Part shown: one piece after another, positions 24,068-36,490 of the stretch
How the letters are laid out: each line of letters starts with the position of its first letter
Position numbering within the stretch: position 1 is the stretch's first letter
From: Rutidosis leptorrhynchoides
Taxonomy: Eukaryota; Streptophyta; Magnoliopsida; Asterales; Asteraceae
Direction of reading: 5' to 3'
Length of the DNA stretch: 64,000 bases
Assembly: GCF_046630445.1 (NCBI RefSeq)
Contig: NC_092340.1
Span: 17,338,001 to 17,402,000, forward strand
The notes under the pieces: generated by a model
The model's database searches: none
Told to the model about the DNA's origin: nothing
Seen by the model: the letters and a program-made list of their open reading frames with translations, nothing else
Translations under genes and position numbers: made by a program

Positions 24068-24682
24068 TTATTCCGACTCGCTCGTTTCTTCTTCTTCGGT
24101 TTTGGTTCGTTTTGCCAAGTTTCTAGAGATATATGATGTTCCCCTAATACGAGCCGTAATTTTCCACATTGGTTTAGAAAAACCTGGTGGTTTAGAGGTT
24201 CCCGGGTCATTGTTACAACTTAAGGACTTCGGGGGTTGACGATACATATAAAGTTCATCGGGGTTGGAATTAGATTTCTCTATTTTTATGCCCTTTCCCT
24301 TATTATTTTCTTTTTCCTTTTTAAATTCAGTTGGGGTAATTTCTATAACATCATCGGAATTCTCGTCGAAATCCGATTCATCGGAGAATTGGTAATCCTC
24401 CCAATATTTTGCTTCCTTGGCGGAAACACCATTGACCATAATTAACCTTGGTCGGTTGGTTGAGGATTTTCTTTTACTTAACCGTTTTATTATTTCCCCC
24501 ACCGGTTCTATTTCTTCATCCGGTTCCGATTCTTCTTCCGGTTCCGATTCTTCTTCCGGTTCCGACTCTTCTTCCGGTTCCTCTTCGGGAACTTGTGAAT
24601 CAGTCCACGAATCATTCCAATTTACATTTGACTCTTCATTATTATTAGGTGAGTCAATGGGACTTGTTCTAGAGGTAGACAT
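24068..24682 (-). CDS. Acidic ORF of element C upstream of the F-box ORF
   Basis: 204 codons from ATG 24682. The N-terminal third has a tandem EESEPEEESEPEEE-type run, followed by a basic patch (RLSKRKSSTNRPRL), an Asp-rich patch and a C-terminal KRTKTEEEETSESE. No domain is recognised and it is probably mostly disordered. It follows the primer site in sense orientation. It may be an accessory protein of the element or, together with the F-box ORF, part of a captured gene. Confidence 0.5.
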   Translation of the reverse strand: MSTSRTSPIDSPNNNEESNVNWNDSWTDSQVPEEEPEEESEPEEESEPEEESEPDEEIEPVGEIIKRLSKRKSSTNRPRLIMVNGVSAKEAKYWEDYQFSDESDFDENSDDVIEITPTEFKKEKENNKGKGIKIEKSNSNPDELYMYRQPPKSLSCNNDPGTSKPPGFSKPMWKITARIRGTSYISRNLAKRTKTEEEETSESE

Positions 24683-24876
24683 CTATCACATAATATCAAA
24701 CGCGTTAAGAGATTAATATATCACATAATATTCACATGTTAAAAATATATAGTTTCCAACAAAATTTGTTAAGCAATCATTTTTCAAGTAAACACGGTCG
24801 AAGTCCAGACTCACTAATGCATCCTAACAAACTCGATAAGACACACTAATGCAAAATTCTGGTTCTCTAAGACCAA

Positions 24877-24889
24877 GGCTCGGATACCA
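24877..24889 (-). other. Primer binding site of element C (tRNA-iMet like)
   Basis: Minus strand TGGTATCCGAGCC lies two bases inside the 5' LTR end. It differs by one base from the usual initiator-Met site TGGTATCAGAGCC. Confidence 0.85.
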
Positions 24890-24891
24890 AC

Positions 24892-27800
24892 TGAAATGTC
24901 CCGTTCTTATTGATTAAAAACGTTCCATATTAATTGATTTCGTTGCGAGGTTTTGACCTCTATATGAGACGTTTTTCAAAGACTGCATTCATTTTTAAAC
25001 AAACCATAACCTTTATTTCATCAATAAAGGTTTAAAAAGATTTACGTAGATTATCAAATAATGATAATCTAAAATATCCTGTTTACACACGACCATTACA
25101 TAATGGTTTACAATACAAATATGTTACAACAAAATAAGTTTCTTGAATGCAGTTTTTACACAATATCATACAAGCATGGACTCCAAATCTTGTCCTTATT
25201 TAAGTATGCGACAGCGGAAGCTCTTAATAATCACCTGAGAATAAACATGCTTAAAACGTCAACAAAAATGTTGGTGAGTTATAGGTTTAACCTATATATA
25301 TCAAATAGTAACAATAGACCACAAGATTTCATATTTCAATACACATCCCATACATAGAGATAAAAATCATTCATATGGTGAACACCTGGTAACCGACATT
25401 AACAAGATGCATATATATAATAATATCCCCATCATTCCGGGACACCCTTCGGATATGATATAAATTTCGAAGTACTAAAGCATCCGGTACTTTGGATGGG
25501 GTTTGTTAGGCCCAATAGATCTATCTTTAGGATTCGCGTCAATTAGGGTGTCTGTTCCCTAATTCTTAGATTACTAGACTTAATAAAAAGGGGCATATTC
25601 GATTTCGATAATTCAACCATAGAATGTAGTTTCACGTACTTGTGTCTATTTTGTAAATCATTTATAAAACCTGCATGTATTCTCATCCCAAAAATATTAG
25701 ATTTTAAAAGTGGGACTATAACTCACTTTCACAGATTTTTACTTCGTCGGGAAGTAAGACTTGGCCACTGGTTGATTCACGAACCTATAACAATATATAC
25801 ATATATATCAAAGTATGTTCAAAATATATTTACAACACTTTTAATATATTTTGATGTTTTAAGTTTATTAAGTCAGCTGTCCTCGTTAGTAACCTATAAC
25901 TAGTTGTCCACAGTTAGATATACAGAAATAAATCGATAAATATTATCTTGAATCAATCCACGACCCAGTGTATACGTATCTCAGTATTGATCACAACTCA
26001 AACTATACATATTTTGGAATCAACCTCAACCCTGTATAGCTAACTCCAACATTCACATATAGAGTGTCTATGGTTGTTCCGAAATATATATAGATGTGTC
26101 GACATGATAGGTCGAAACATTGTATACGTGTCTATGGTATCTCAAGATTACATAATATACAATACAAGTTGATTAAGTTATGGTTGGAATATATTTGTTA
26201 CCAATTTTCACGTAGCTAAAATGAGAAAAATTATCCAATCTTGTTTTACCCATAACTTCTTCATTTTAAATCCGTTTTGAGTGAATCAAATTGCTATGGT
26301 TTCATATTGAACTCTATTTTATGAATCTAAACAGAAAAAGTATAGGTTTATAGTCGGAAAAATAAGTTACAAGTCATTTTTGTAAAGGTAGTCATTTCAG
26401 TCGAAAGAACGACGTCTAGATGACCATTTTAGAAAACATACTTCCACTTTGAGTTTAACCATAATTTTTGGATATAGTTTCATGTTCATAATAAAAATCA
26501 TTTTCTCAGAATAACAACTTTTAAATCAAAGTTTATCATAGTTTTTAATTAACTAACCCAAAACAGCCCGCGGTGTTACTACGACGGCGTAAATCCGGTT
26601 TTACGGTGTTTTTCGTGTTTCCAGGTTTTAAATCATTAAGTTAGCATATCATATAGATATAGAACATGTGTTTAGTTTATTTTAAAAGTCAAGTTAGAAG
26701 GATTAACTTTTGTTTGCGAACAAGTTTAGAATTAACTAAACTATGTTCTAGTGATTACAAGTTTAAACCTTCGAATAAGATAGCTTTATATGTATGAATC
26801 GAATGATGTTATGAACATCATTACTACCTTAAGTTCCTTGGATAAACCTACTGTAAAAGAGAAAAATGGATCTAGCTTCAATGGATCCTTGGATGGCTAG
26901 AAGTTCTTGAAGCAGAATCATGACACGAAAACAAGTTCAAGTAAGATCATCACTTAAAATAAGATTGTTATAGTTATAGAAATTGAACCAAAGTTTGAAT
27001 ATGATTATTACCTTGTATTAGAATGATAAACTACTGTAAGAAACAAAGATTTCTTGAGGTTGGATGATCACCTTACAAGATTGGAAGTGAGCTAGCAAAC
27101 TTGAAAGTATTCTTGATTTTATGAAACTAGAACTTTTGGAATTTATGAAGAACACTTAGAACTTGAAGATAGAACTTGAGAGAGATCAATTAGATGAAGA
27201 AAATTGAAGAATGAAAGTGTTTGTAGGTGTTTTTGGTCGTTGGTGTATGGATTAGATATAAAGGATATGTTATTTTGTTTTCATGTAAATAAGTCATGAA
27301 TGATTACTCATATTTTTGTAATTTTATGAGATATTTCATGCTAGTTGCCAAATGATGGTTCCCACATGTGTTAGGTGACTCACATGGGCTGCTAAGAGCT
27401 AATCATTGGAGTGTATATACCAATAGTACATAAATCTAAAAGCTGTGTATTGTACGAGTACGAATACGGGTGCATACGAGTAGAATTGTTGATGAAACTG
27501 AACGAGGATGTAATTGTAAGCATTTTTGTTAAGTAGAAGTATTTTGATAAATGTATTTAAGTCTTTCAAAAGTGTATAAATACATATTAAAACACTACAT
27601 GTATATACATTTTAACTGAGTCGTTAAGTCATCGTTAGTCGTTACATGTAAGTGTTGTTTTGAAACTTTTAGGTTAACGATCTTGTTAAATGTTGTTAAC
27701 CCAATGTTTATAATATCAAATGAGATTTTAAATTATTATATTATCATGATATTATCATGTATGAATATCTCTTAATATGATATATATACATTAAATGTCT

Positions 27801-28143
27801 TTACAACGATAATCGTTACATATATGTCTCGTTTAAAAATCATTAAGTTAGTAGTCTTGTTTTTACATATGTAGTTCATTGTTAATATACTTAATGATAT
27901 GTTTACTTATCATAGTATCATGTTAACTATATATATATCCATATATATGTCATCATATAGTTTTTACAAGTTTTAACGTTCGTGAATCACCGGTCAACTT
28001 GGGTGGTCAATTGTCTATATGAAACATATTTCAATTAATCAAGTCTTAACAAGTTTGATTGCTTAACATGTTGGAAACATTTAATCATGTAAATATCAAT
28101 CTCAATTAATATATATAAACATGGAAAAGTTCGGGTCACTACA
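24892..28143 (-). mobile_element. 5' LTR of element C
   Basis: 3252 bp, nearly identical to 15045-18295, differing by about 20 substitutions and one 1-bp indel by eye. Both start TGTAG on the minus strand and end TTTCA. Confidence 0.93.
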
Positions 28144-28148
28144 TCTAC

Positions 28149-28460
28149 CAGCGTGTAGATGAGGTAGATATGACAAACGGGGAGAGATTTAGTCGGATGG
28201 AGCAGTGGCAAGCCCGGAATGATTACGAGCATTCCAGGCAACGACAGCATGATAGATGGGACTATCATCAGCATCAGATCATGAGGGGGCTGTCACCTCA
28301 GGATCTCTACGTTCCGACCCGACCCGCTTACTATCCTCCACACCAGCCCGAGATGAGACCACCATATACTCTCTACGACCCTAACCAGGCCTACTAGTAC
28401 ACCTATCACCAACCATGGAACCCGGACGACGACATGAACTGGAACCCCTATCCAGATTGA
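28149..28460 (+). pseudogene. Element B 3' gene, exon 2, last part
   Basis: Resumes the frame of 13833-15044 after removal of element C and one copy of TCTAC. It encodes a Gln/Arg-rich probable coiled coil (RMEQWQARNDYEHSRQRQHD) and a Pro/Tyr-rich tail. A TAG at 28395-28397 is an early stop; the frame stays open to a TGA at 28458-28460, which I take as the original end because the Pro/Tyr composition continues. Confidence 0.75.
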
Positions 28461-30578
28461 TATAGTTCCTGTTGGTGATTTTTATGATTTTTATCTTTTT
28501 ATTATTTCTATTTATTTATGTTTGAACACATTATATTTTGATACTTTTATGTAAGTTTAATATTTTTATTATGTTGTACTAATATTTCATATTTGATTTG
28601 AAAGTGGGATTTAAAGTCCCATTTTAAATTACCATGCATGTTATTATTGTATGTATTTTATTTTATGTACACAACAGGGTAAAACCGCGCATTTTCAAAG
28701 ACTGGCATTAAGTTAAGCAAAAGCTACTAATTTTGACGACAAAACGAAAAACAAATGTGATGTAACAACAAGACGGAATGAACAAATGATGTGCCCCATT
28801 TATCATTCAACAAACAAACGCCAATATGTTTGGAAACTTTGGTAAAATTTAATCATTTTTCTACGTTAATCACCCTCAATAATTTAAATTGTTACTGATT
28901 TCTTGCAAATGAGGGCATTGCAAGATCTTAAGTGTGGGAAGGGCTTAAATTCTTTCGGATTTTTAAAATTTTAACTTATACACTTGGTTACCATTAAAAA
29001 TGCTAGTAACGCAGTAGTTGAATTAGAATCTAGTGCTCTCTGATAATAAAGAACAGCCCTATTCTTATATACTGACTACCCAATTCTAGTAAAATTTTTC
29101 AAAATTTTTCAAATAAATAAATTCAAAATCATGTTTATACATATTTATGAACGATAAAACTAGGTGTTAATACCGAAATTATTGTTACCTCGGAAAGGAC
29201 ATAAATTAAGAAACAAACCAAAATGTTAGAATTCATTTAAAATGGAATAGAGGACAATAAAAGGCGAAGAAAGGAAAATAAAAGCCAAGTGTGGGAAAAA
29301 TTTACCAAGTTATTTAAAACATATGTCACATATTTTTGTACAAATAACTGAAGATACTTTTGTTTTGGACAAAATTAACCGTTTTACCCGGAAAACTGTA
29401 ATATATTTGAAAGAAAGATGGATCTACACGATGAATCAATTCCATCATTAAAAGGAAGTAAAGTCTTCCGAAAAAGAAACGCGCTTCTTGATTTAGGTCA
29501 GGAAGTTGTCGTCCAGACCAGTTGTAGAGTCTACGAAAAACCTTGAAAAGTTTTCTCGAAAATCAGCTGGAAATCCACGGACCTCAGCATCAAACAGGGT
29601 CGCCAAGTGGTCAGACTTATCCTAACCATGAGAGGATCTGTCTCGTAAAATGGGGAGAGCACCGTGCAAATTAGCTTGATAAGACTAATGAATCAGATCC
29701 CCAGAAAGGATAAACTCCTTAAAGATCAAAAATCAGCTTTTAAGACTGATATTACTCAATCCTTGAGATTGACTTTTAAAGATTGAGAATTCAAACTCAT
29801 GGAATTCGATGATATCTAAACTAGAGCTTGAACGAGAAAATATTTTGATCAAAATTACAAACCGATTTGTTTTCTGAAAAACCCATTTTTAATGCGTTCA
29901 TTACCATTGAACGTAAAATCCTAGGAATTCACCTGGAATTCATTAGGTCACCTGAACCAAATTGGGTGTCAACCGTAAGAACGGTGGTTGCATAGCATTG
30001 TCGAAGACAGGACCTTGTGCCAGACCGAAAAAACCAAAGGGTGAGCTTTACTATTGCTCCTACAAAGGATAGTAATTGCATCCGACACGATATAGACCAT
30101 AATTAAAAGCATGTCAGGGGACATTGCCTTAACAGTTGCTTGTTCAACGCTTTCCTTTACAACTGGACGGTAGTTTATCGAAAGGTAATATACGGAGCAA
30201 GTATACTGGACATGTTGCTTTCCCAATACAAGGTTTGCAAGTGGGTGACACAAAACCGCAAGTTTTGAGCTAAAATTTTCAAATCTGAAACCCACCAAAC
30301 CCACAAAAACAATTTGCAAACACCGGTGAAGGGTTATTCCGGAAAACTTATCTAGGGTAAAAGCTAGATTGTATTTTCAAAAGATCAAATGTTTTCATAA
30401 AGATCCAATTTCTTTAAGGATCTAAATTTTCATAGTCATGTGGGACTGTAAACCACAACGTTACTATCATTGTTTATACCGCCGTATAGAAATCACTGAT
30501 GTACAAAGTGTGAAGAATAAAGAAGTGATTCTAGTATATTTTTTTTTCAAGACTATATTGCTTGAGGACAAGCAACAC
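28461..30578 (+). other. Element B 3' non-coding tail
   Basis: No credible gene. AAGTGTGGGAA, the purine motif that precedes Athila 3' LTRs, appears at about 28929 and 29287 as well as in a variant form at the LTR border. Confidence 0.6.
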
Positions 30579-30595
30579 TCAAGTGTGAGAATATT
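30579..30595 (+). other. Polypurine-tract region of element B
   Basis: TCAAGTGTGAGAATATT directly precedes the LTR start TGATAATTCT. Layout as in other Athila elements. Confidence 0.6.
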
Positions 30596-31069
30596 TGATA
30601 ATTCTAAAAACGAACATATATTTCATAGCATTATCCCTCAAGAAAGACAAGCTTTTAGTTGCAATTGTTCTATTTACAAGTAATATTCGTTTAAATAATA
30701 AAAGGTGAAGACAAAAGACAGATTCGACGAATTGAAGACGCAAACGACCAAAAAGCTCAAAAGTACAAAGTACAATCAAAGTGGTTCAAATTATTGATAA
30801 GAAACGTCTCAAAATTACAAGAGTACAAGACGCAAAACGCAAAATACAAGATATTAAATTGTACGCAAGGACGTTCGAAAATCCGGAACCGGGACCAGAG
30901 TTAACTCTCAACGCTCGACGCAACGGACTAAAAATTACAAGTCAACTATGCACACAAATATAATATAATATTTAAATAATTCTATAAATTATTTATATAT
31001 TATATATTATATTAAAAACCGTCGGCAAGAAAGAAAACAAGCTCATGTGAGCTGGAAAAAGAGGCCATG

Positions 31070-32902
31070 TGATGATGTAGCGTGAGGGTACGAAATATAC
31101 TATTATTTTTAATACAAAATACGTTACAAATTACACAAGTTATTTATTTATTTATAGAGTGGGATATACCTAAACCTTGCTACAACACTATAGGCAGTGT
31201 ACCTAATCGTAGAGTAGTGTAGTTTTTAGTAAGTCCGGTTCGTTCCACAGGGAGCTGGTGATACTTACTATATTTTTAACAACTATATTTATACAAAATA
31301 TATATAATTATATAAGTAGTAATATATTATAAAAGGGGAGTTTTACCGTTTAATGACCGGTTTGTCGATTCTATATTTTAAGCGCAAAGATAAATGACGA
31401 TAATTAAAGTGCGTAAAATAATGACAATAAATAAAATGACAGTAAATAAAATTGCGAGTAATAAAATGACAGTAAATAAAGATACGATGAGAAATACAAT
31501 AAAAGAATTATGCTTATTTAAACTACCGTAATCATGATGTTTAACGTGTTGATTTTAATTTATTACCATGGGTTAATTGTCCTTTGTCCTGGTTTATTTG
31601 ATACGTCTATCTGGTTTTTGTCCATAATAGTCCATCGGTCATAAATATAAAGTGCGAGTATCCTCGTCAAATTACCCTTATACCCGAAGTCAAATATTCC
31701 AACTGATTAAGGATTTAAACTGTGACGCAGTTATCACTTCTGTCAACAATTACACCAGTTATCACTGTATGTAATCCACCCCTGTTTTAATTAGTTTATG
31801 AATATTAATTCATCCACTTGATCAGAATGAATAATCAATTACCCAACCCAATTGATTAATTAAATGATTATAACAGATTCCATATGAACGTCACTAAATA
31901 GGACAACCATAATCATTATTAATTATTAGGTTAATTAATTTGAAGATAGGTTCGACAGACTCCAATGAGTTGTCACTCAATTAGACAATACCCCCCATCT
32001 ATTAATAGTCAATAGTCCAATTTCCACAAGTGTCGGTCTTTTGCCCAAACCTTAATTATGGTCCAAAGTTCAATAACCCCATATTAATATTTTAGCCTAA
32101 CATCACGATTACTTCGGCTCAAATAAGCATAATAATAACTTAGTTACGAGACATTAAATTAAAAAGGAAGAACATAGCTTACAGTGGTGATTAATTTGGT
32201 AGCGTTACACGGACAGAGTTCTGACTTAAAACCCGTAAATTATTTGTTACATAACTAAATTATTATTATTGAAATTAAAATTAAAATTAAAATTAAAATT
32301 ATAATAAATATATATATACGTTTACATAATTGAGAGAGAGATAGATTTTTGAGATTGAAAAGGGGTGATAAAATCAATCAGAATTCGTTTCTTTTATAGA
32401 CGAATTTTGAATTGAAATTTTCACTTATGACCCCTTAACTATGCTCAATTAACAACTTTTTATTATTTAATATTATTCTTATTATAAATTATTTAAATAT
32501 TATATTTTATTCTTGTGCATAGTTGACTCGTAATTTTTACACCGTTGCGTCGAGCGTTGAGAGTTGGTTCATGTCCCGGTTCCGGATTTTCGAACGTCCT
32601 TTCGTACAATTTTATATCGTGTACTTTGCGTTTTGTAACTTGTACTCTTGTCATTTTTAGACGTTCTTCATCAATAAATTGAACCTTTTGAATTGTATCT
32701 TGTACATTTGAGCTTTTTGGACGTTTTGGTCTTTCAAATCTTCGTTTTTGTCTTTAAATCTTCATTTTCGAGCGATTTGCGTCTTTCGTCTTCGCACTTA
32801 TTTATTTAACTATTACAACTAAAAATAAGGAAATTACATTTAAAAACTTTACATATTGGAACGATATTGCTACTAAATATATGTTCATTTGGAACACTAT
32901 CA
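31070..32902 (-). mobile_element. Solo Athila LTR E
   Basis: 1833 bp, TGATAGTGTTCC... to ...CTACATCATCA on the minus strand, flanked by CCATG at 31065-31069 and 32903-32907. There is no internal region, so it arose by LTR-LTR recombination. Homologous to LTRs A and B, but it lacks a palindromic word cassette upstream of its TATA (about 32393-32400). Confidence 0.88.
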
Positions 32903-32950
32903 CCATGCGATCGCATGGCCTGGAGGTGCATTTTCCATGTGATCGCATGG
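32903..32950 (+). promoter_or_regulatory. Word cassette of LTR B
   Basis: CCATGCGATCGCATGG at 32903 and CCATGTGATCGCATGG at 32935, 32 bp apart, end 23 bp before the TATA box. Solo LTR E inserted within the first word, using its CCATG half as target. Confidence 0.7.
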
Positions 32951-32973
32951 CAGTAGGTATTAGGACACACTCC

Positions 32974-32980
32974 TATAAAT
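32974..32980 (+). promoter_or_regulatory. TATA box of LTR B
   Basis: TATAAAT followed by TCG, downstream of the word pair, as in LTR G. Confidence 0.6.
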
Positions 32981-33026
32981 TCGCAGTTTTGGTTGATCAA
33001 ATATGATCTATCTCTCTATCTCTCAC

Positions 33027-33190
<164 letters not shown>

Positions 33191-34498
33191 AGGGTATGTT
33201 AGCGAATGTTATAAGGGTGTAAGTCGAAATTCTGTCCGTGTAACGCTACGCTATTATTAATCATTGTAAGTTATGTTCAACCTTTTTAAATTAATGTCTC
33301 GTAGCTAAGTTATTGTTATGCTTATTTAATGCCGAAGTAATCGTGATGTTGGGCTAAATATTAAAATTGGGTAATTTGACTTTGGACCATAATTGGGGTT
33401 TGGATAAAAGAACGACACTTGTGGAAATTAGACTATGGGCTATTAATGGAATTTATATTAACTAAATGATACCTCGTTGATTTAATATATAGACTTATAA
33501 TTTGACGTATTTATATATAACCACATACGCTTGACTGGGTACGGTGGGCGGGATATCTATAAATACCAATAATTTCATTTTACCGGACACGGGACTGGAT
33601 TAATAGTTAATGGACTAGTTAAAATAGGGGTGGATTACATTCAAGGGTAATTGGTGTAATTGTTAACAAAGTATTAAAACCTTGGTCTACACGCAGTCGA
33701 TAACCTGGTGTATTCATTAAACAAAGTATTAAGACCTTGTTACAATTTGAATCCCCAATTAGTTGGAATATTTGACTTCGGGAATAAGAATAATTTGACG
33801 AAGACTTCCGCACTTTATGATTATGACTGATGGACTATTATGGACAAAACCGTATAGACATATCAAATAATCCAGGACAAAGGACAATTAACCCATGAGA
33901 ATAAACTAAAATCAACACGTCAAACATCATGATTACGGAAGTTTAAATAAGCATAATTCCTTTATTTCATATTTAATTTCCTTTATTTCATATTTAATTG
34001 CACTTTTAATTATCGCACTTTTATTTATTGTCATTTTAATTATCGTACTTTTTAATTATCGCAATTTTATTTATCGCACTTTTATTTATCGTAATTTCAT
34101 TATCGTTATTTACTTTACACTTAAAATTAAGTTATATTTATTTTTAATATTTTACATTAGGTTTTAACTGCGACTAAAGTTTTAAAATCGACAAACCGGT
34201 CATTAAACGGTAAAAACCCCCTTTTATAATAATAATACTACTTATATATATATATATATATTTATACAAATTTTGTTTTAAAAATATAGCGTTAAACTTG
34301 GCGAGTTCCCTGTGGACGAACCGGACTTACTAAAAACTACACTACTGTACGATTAGGTACACTGCCTATAAGTGTTGTAGCAAGGTTTAGGTATATCCAC
34401 TCTATAAATAAATAAATAACTTGTGTAAAATTGTATCGTATTTAATAGTATTTTGTTGTAAAAATATAACTATTTCGTATACACCTCTACGCACATCA

Positions 34499-34936
34499 GT
34501 TAACTCTTGAAGTTGCTGGAGTTCTACCCCTGATCTGATGTCACAACGCCAAACCCATTTCCAGCCATCATTTGAACGTCTATCAAAAACTTTGCAAGAC
34601 TTGTCCATCTCTAGAGCAAAAAGACGTGGGAATTTGTCACAAAAAGGGATATCACCAAGCCAATTATCGAGCCAAAAAAGTGAGTTCTTGCCATTACCGA
34701 TTCTTTTTGACAGAATGTTAGACACATTCGGATTTTGAGCATGTATGCAAAAAATGAAGCGGTTAATTTGAGCCCAAGTGCCTGCACACCGTTTCTTCAG
34801 TTACGGATACAAACCATCAGTTTGGATGCCATAAATTGCTTAGATGATCGATGTCCAAAGCCACCCTGAACAGTTAACATATCTCCGCCGCCATTTGTAA
34901 ATGAGCGCTTTATTGAGAGATTCAAAGCTAACAACA
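34499..34936 (-). pseudogene. LINE reverse transcriptase relic, downstream part
   Basis: Minus-strand text SNILSKRIGNGKNSLFWLDNW and KWVWRCDI is typical of the C-terminal zinc-binding region of plant LINE RT proteins. Preceding text ALNLSIKRSFTNGGGDM joins 37198 onward once solo LTR F is removed. It is cut at 34499 by the end of element B and has frame breaks. Confidence 0.75.
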
Positions 34937-34968
34937 TGTAACACCCTGTTTTCGTTTCAGTTGATCGA

Positions 34969-35041
34969 GACGCCGTCCAGACTTTGGGATGCCGTCCAGC
35001 AAAGAAGAGTGGGATGCCGTCCAAGTTTTGGGACGCCGTCC
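34969..35041. repeat. GACGCCGTCC word cluster near one end of LTR F
   Basis: Four words, GACGCCGTCC or GATGCCGTCC, start at 34969, 34988, 35013 and 35032 (gaps 19, 25, 19). Confidence 0.65.
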
Positions 35042-36099
35042 AACATAACTGACGGGCCAGCTGTTTTACTTAAAGATATTTAGAGGGGGAAATTGGTATT
35101 TTCACATGTGGAACGAGTTAAGGCTACAAGATTAGTTCTAGGAGCATCATTTGCTCCACTATCACCCACACAAACCCTCTCATCTTGTTCTAGTGAGAGA
35201 GAAAGAGTTCAGAGAGAGAGAGAGCTTGATTTGGAGAAGAAGGAGTCGGATTCTCACCAAAGCTCAGGTTCTAAAGTTGTTCATCTCGCTCCTAGCTACG
35301 TTGTGGTAGTATTGGTAAGCTCAAACTCCAAATTTCATTTGTTAGATTTGATATTCAAGTTAGGGTTTTGAGCTAGTTTGTTGTAAAACCCTTTTAGATG
35401 ATGAAGTGGGTTCATGGTGACTAGTTATTCTTGTCACTTGGCAGTTTTTGGGTTGGTTGACGATTTGGCCTTGATTAGGCTTTGATCTTAAGTTTAATCA
35501 CTAGGTTTAGTGATTATAGAAGTGTTGGAACACTTTTGGGTGCGTTTGGTTGACTAATTTTGAAATGGGTTAAAATTAAGGTTTTGGTGTCAAAATGGGT
35601 AAGACACGTGTTTAACACTTGTGTTCGGGTTCAATCGGTGTATTAGGACCATTTTCACTCGTGTTAGTGATTATTGGTTAGTTTGGGCGTGATTTGTGCT
35701 TGGAGGTGCATTTGGCTCAAAATTGCACTAAGGGTCAATTGGGTTGGTTTGTAAATCCACCCTAATTGTGTTGTTGTATTTGTGATGATGGAATAGGTAC
35801 ATTCCATCGGCGAGTTGCGAATTATTCGGAAGCATTCGTCAAGGCGACAAGGTGAGTGTTAATATCCTATGTACATATGTATGTGTAGGATGAGTGCGGG
35901 TCGGGAGAAGTAGTTCTCGATTATAGAGCTCACTTCACATATAGGTGGATTTGATGGACTTGTGTATAGGTTCAATTGGCACGGTTGTGCGTTTTGGTTG
36001 ACCACCTTTGGCGAGGTACACGTTTTGTGTGTACATTATCACACGTAGTTGTGATGTGGATGATATAACCCCAATGGCGAAGGGTTTTGATGTTGAGAA

Positions 36100-36360
36100 G
36101 TGAGTCGCGTGTGGATGCGGATTCACGATGACGCGTGTAGTTTCGGTCATCTTATTGAATTATGAAAGTGGATCTCGTGTAGTTCGGATTCACGATGACG
36201 CGTGTAGTTCGGTTATCTTATTGAGGTAGTGATCTCGTGTGGTTTCGGATTCACTAAGGCTCGTGTAGTTCGGCCAACCTCGATGTTGTTGTGGTAATGA
36301 AGATAGTAGTCTCGTGTGGATGCGGATTTACTAAGGCTCGTGTAGTTAAACCAATCTTCA
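36100..36360. repeat. Tandem repeat in LTR F, units of about 65 bp
   Basis: About four degenerate copies carrying CTCGTGTGG, a GGATTCAC-type box and GCTCGTGTAGTTCGG or CGCGTGTAGTTCGG. Confidence 0.7.
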
Positions 36361-36420
36361 TTGTAGTATTTGGTTTTCGGTATTGGGTTAAGGGGTTAAC
36401 CTTGGGCGTTTATATATTGT

Positions 36421-36424
<4 letters not shown>

Positions 36425-36486
<62 letters not shown>
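36425..36486. repeat. (TA)n microsatellite in LTR F
   Basis: About 60 bp of uninterrupted TA. Confidence 0.9.

Positions 36487-36490
<4 letters not shown>

Larger units (their letters stand above)
15045..28143 (-). mobile_element. Chromovirus (Tekay/Del-like Ty3/gypsy) retrotransposon C
   Basis: 13.1-kb complete element flanked by TCTAC (15040-15044 and 28144-28148). On the minus strand: 5' LTR (24892-28143), tRNA-iMet-like primer site, acidic ORF, F-box ORF, gag-pol in one frame with two stops, a purine-rich tract, and 3' LTR (15045-18295). The LTRs differ at about 20 places in 3.25 kb by eye, so the insertion is fairly recent. The C-terminal chromodomain-like segment and the TGTAGCGACCCG terminus support a chromovirus. 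The inserted extra ORFs are unusual. Confidence 0.92.

Noticed and set aside
29969..30319. 116-codon minus-strand frame in the tail of B
   Set aside because: Antisense to the element, no recognisable domain, no support from element A.
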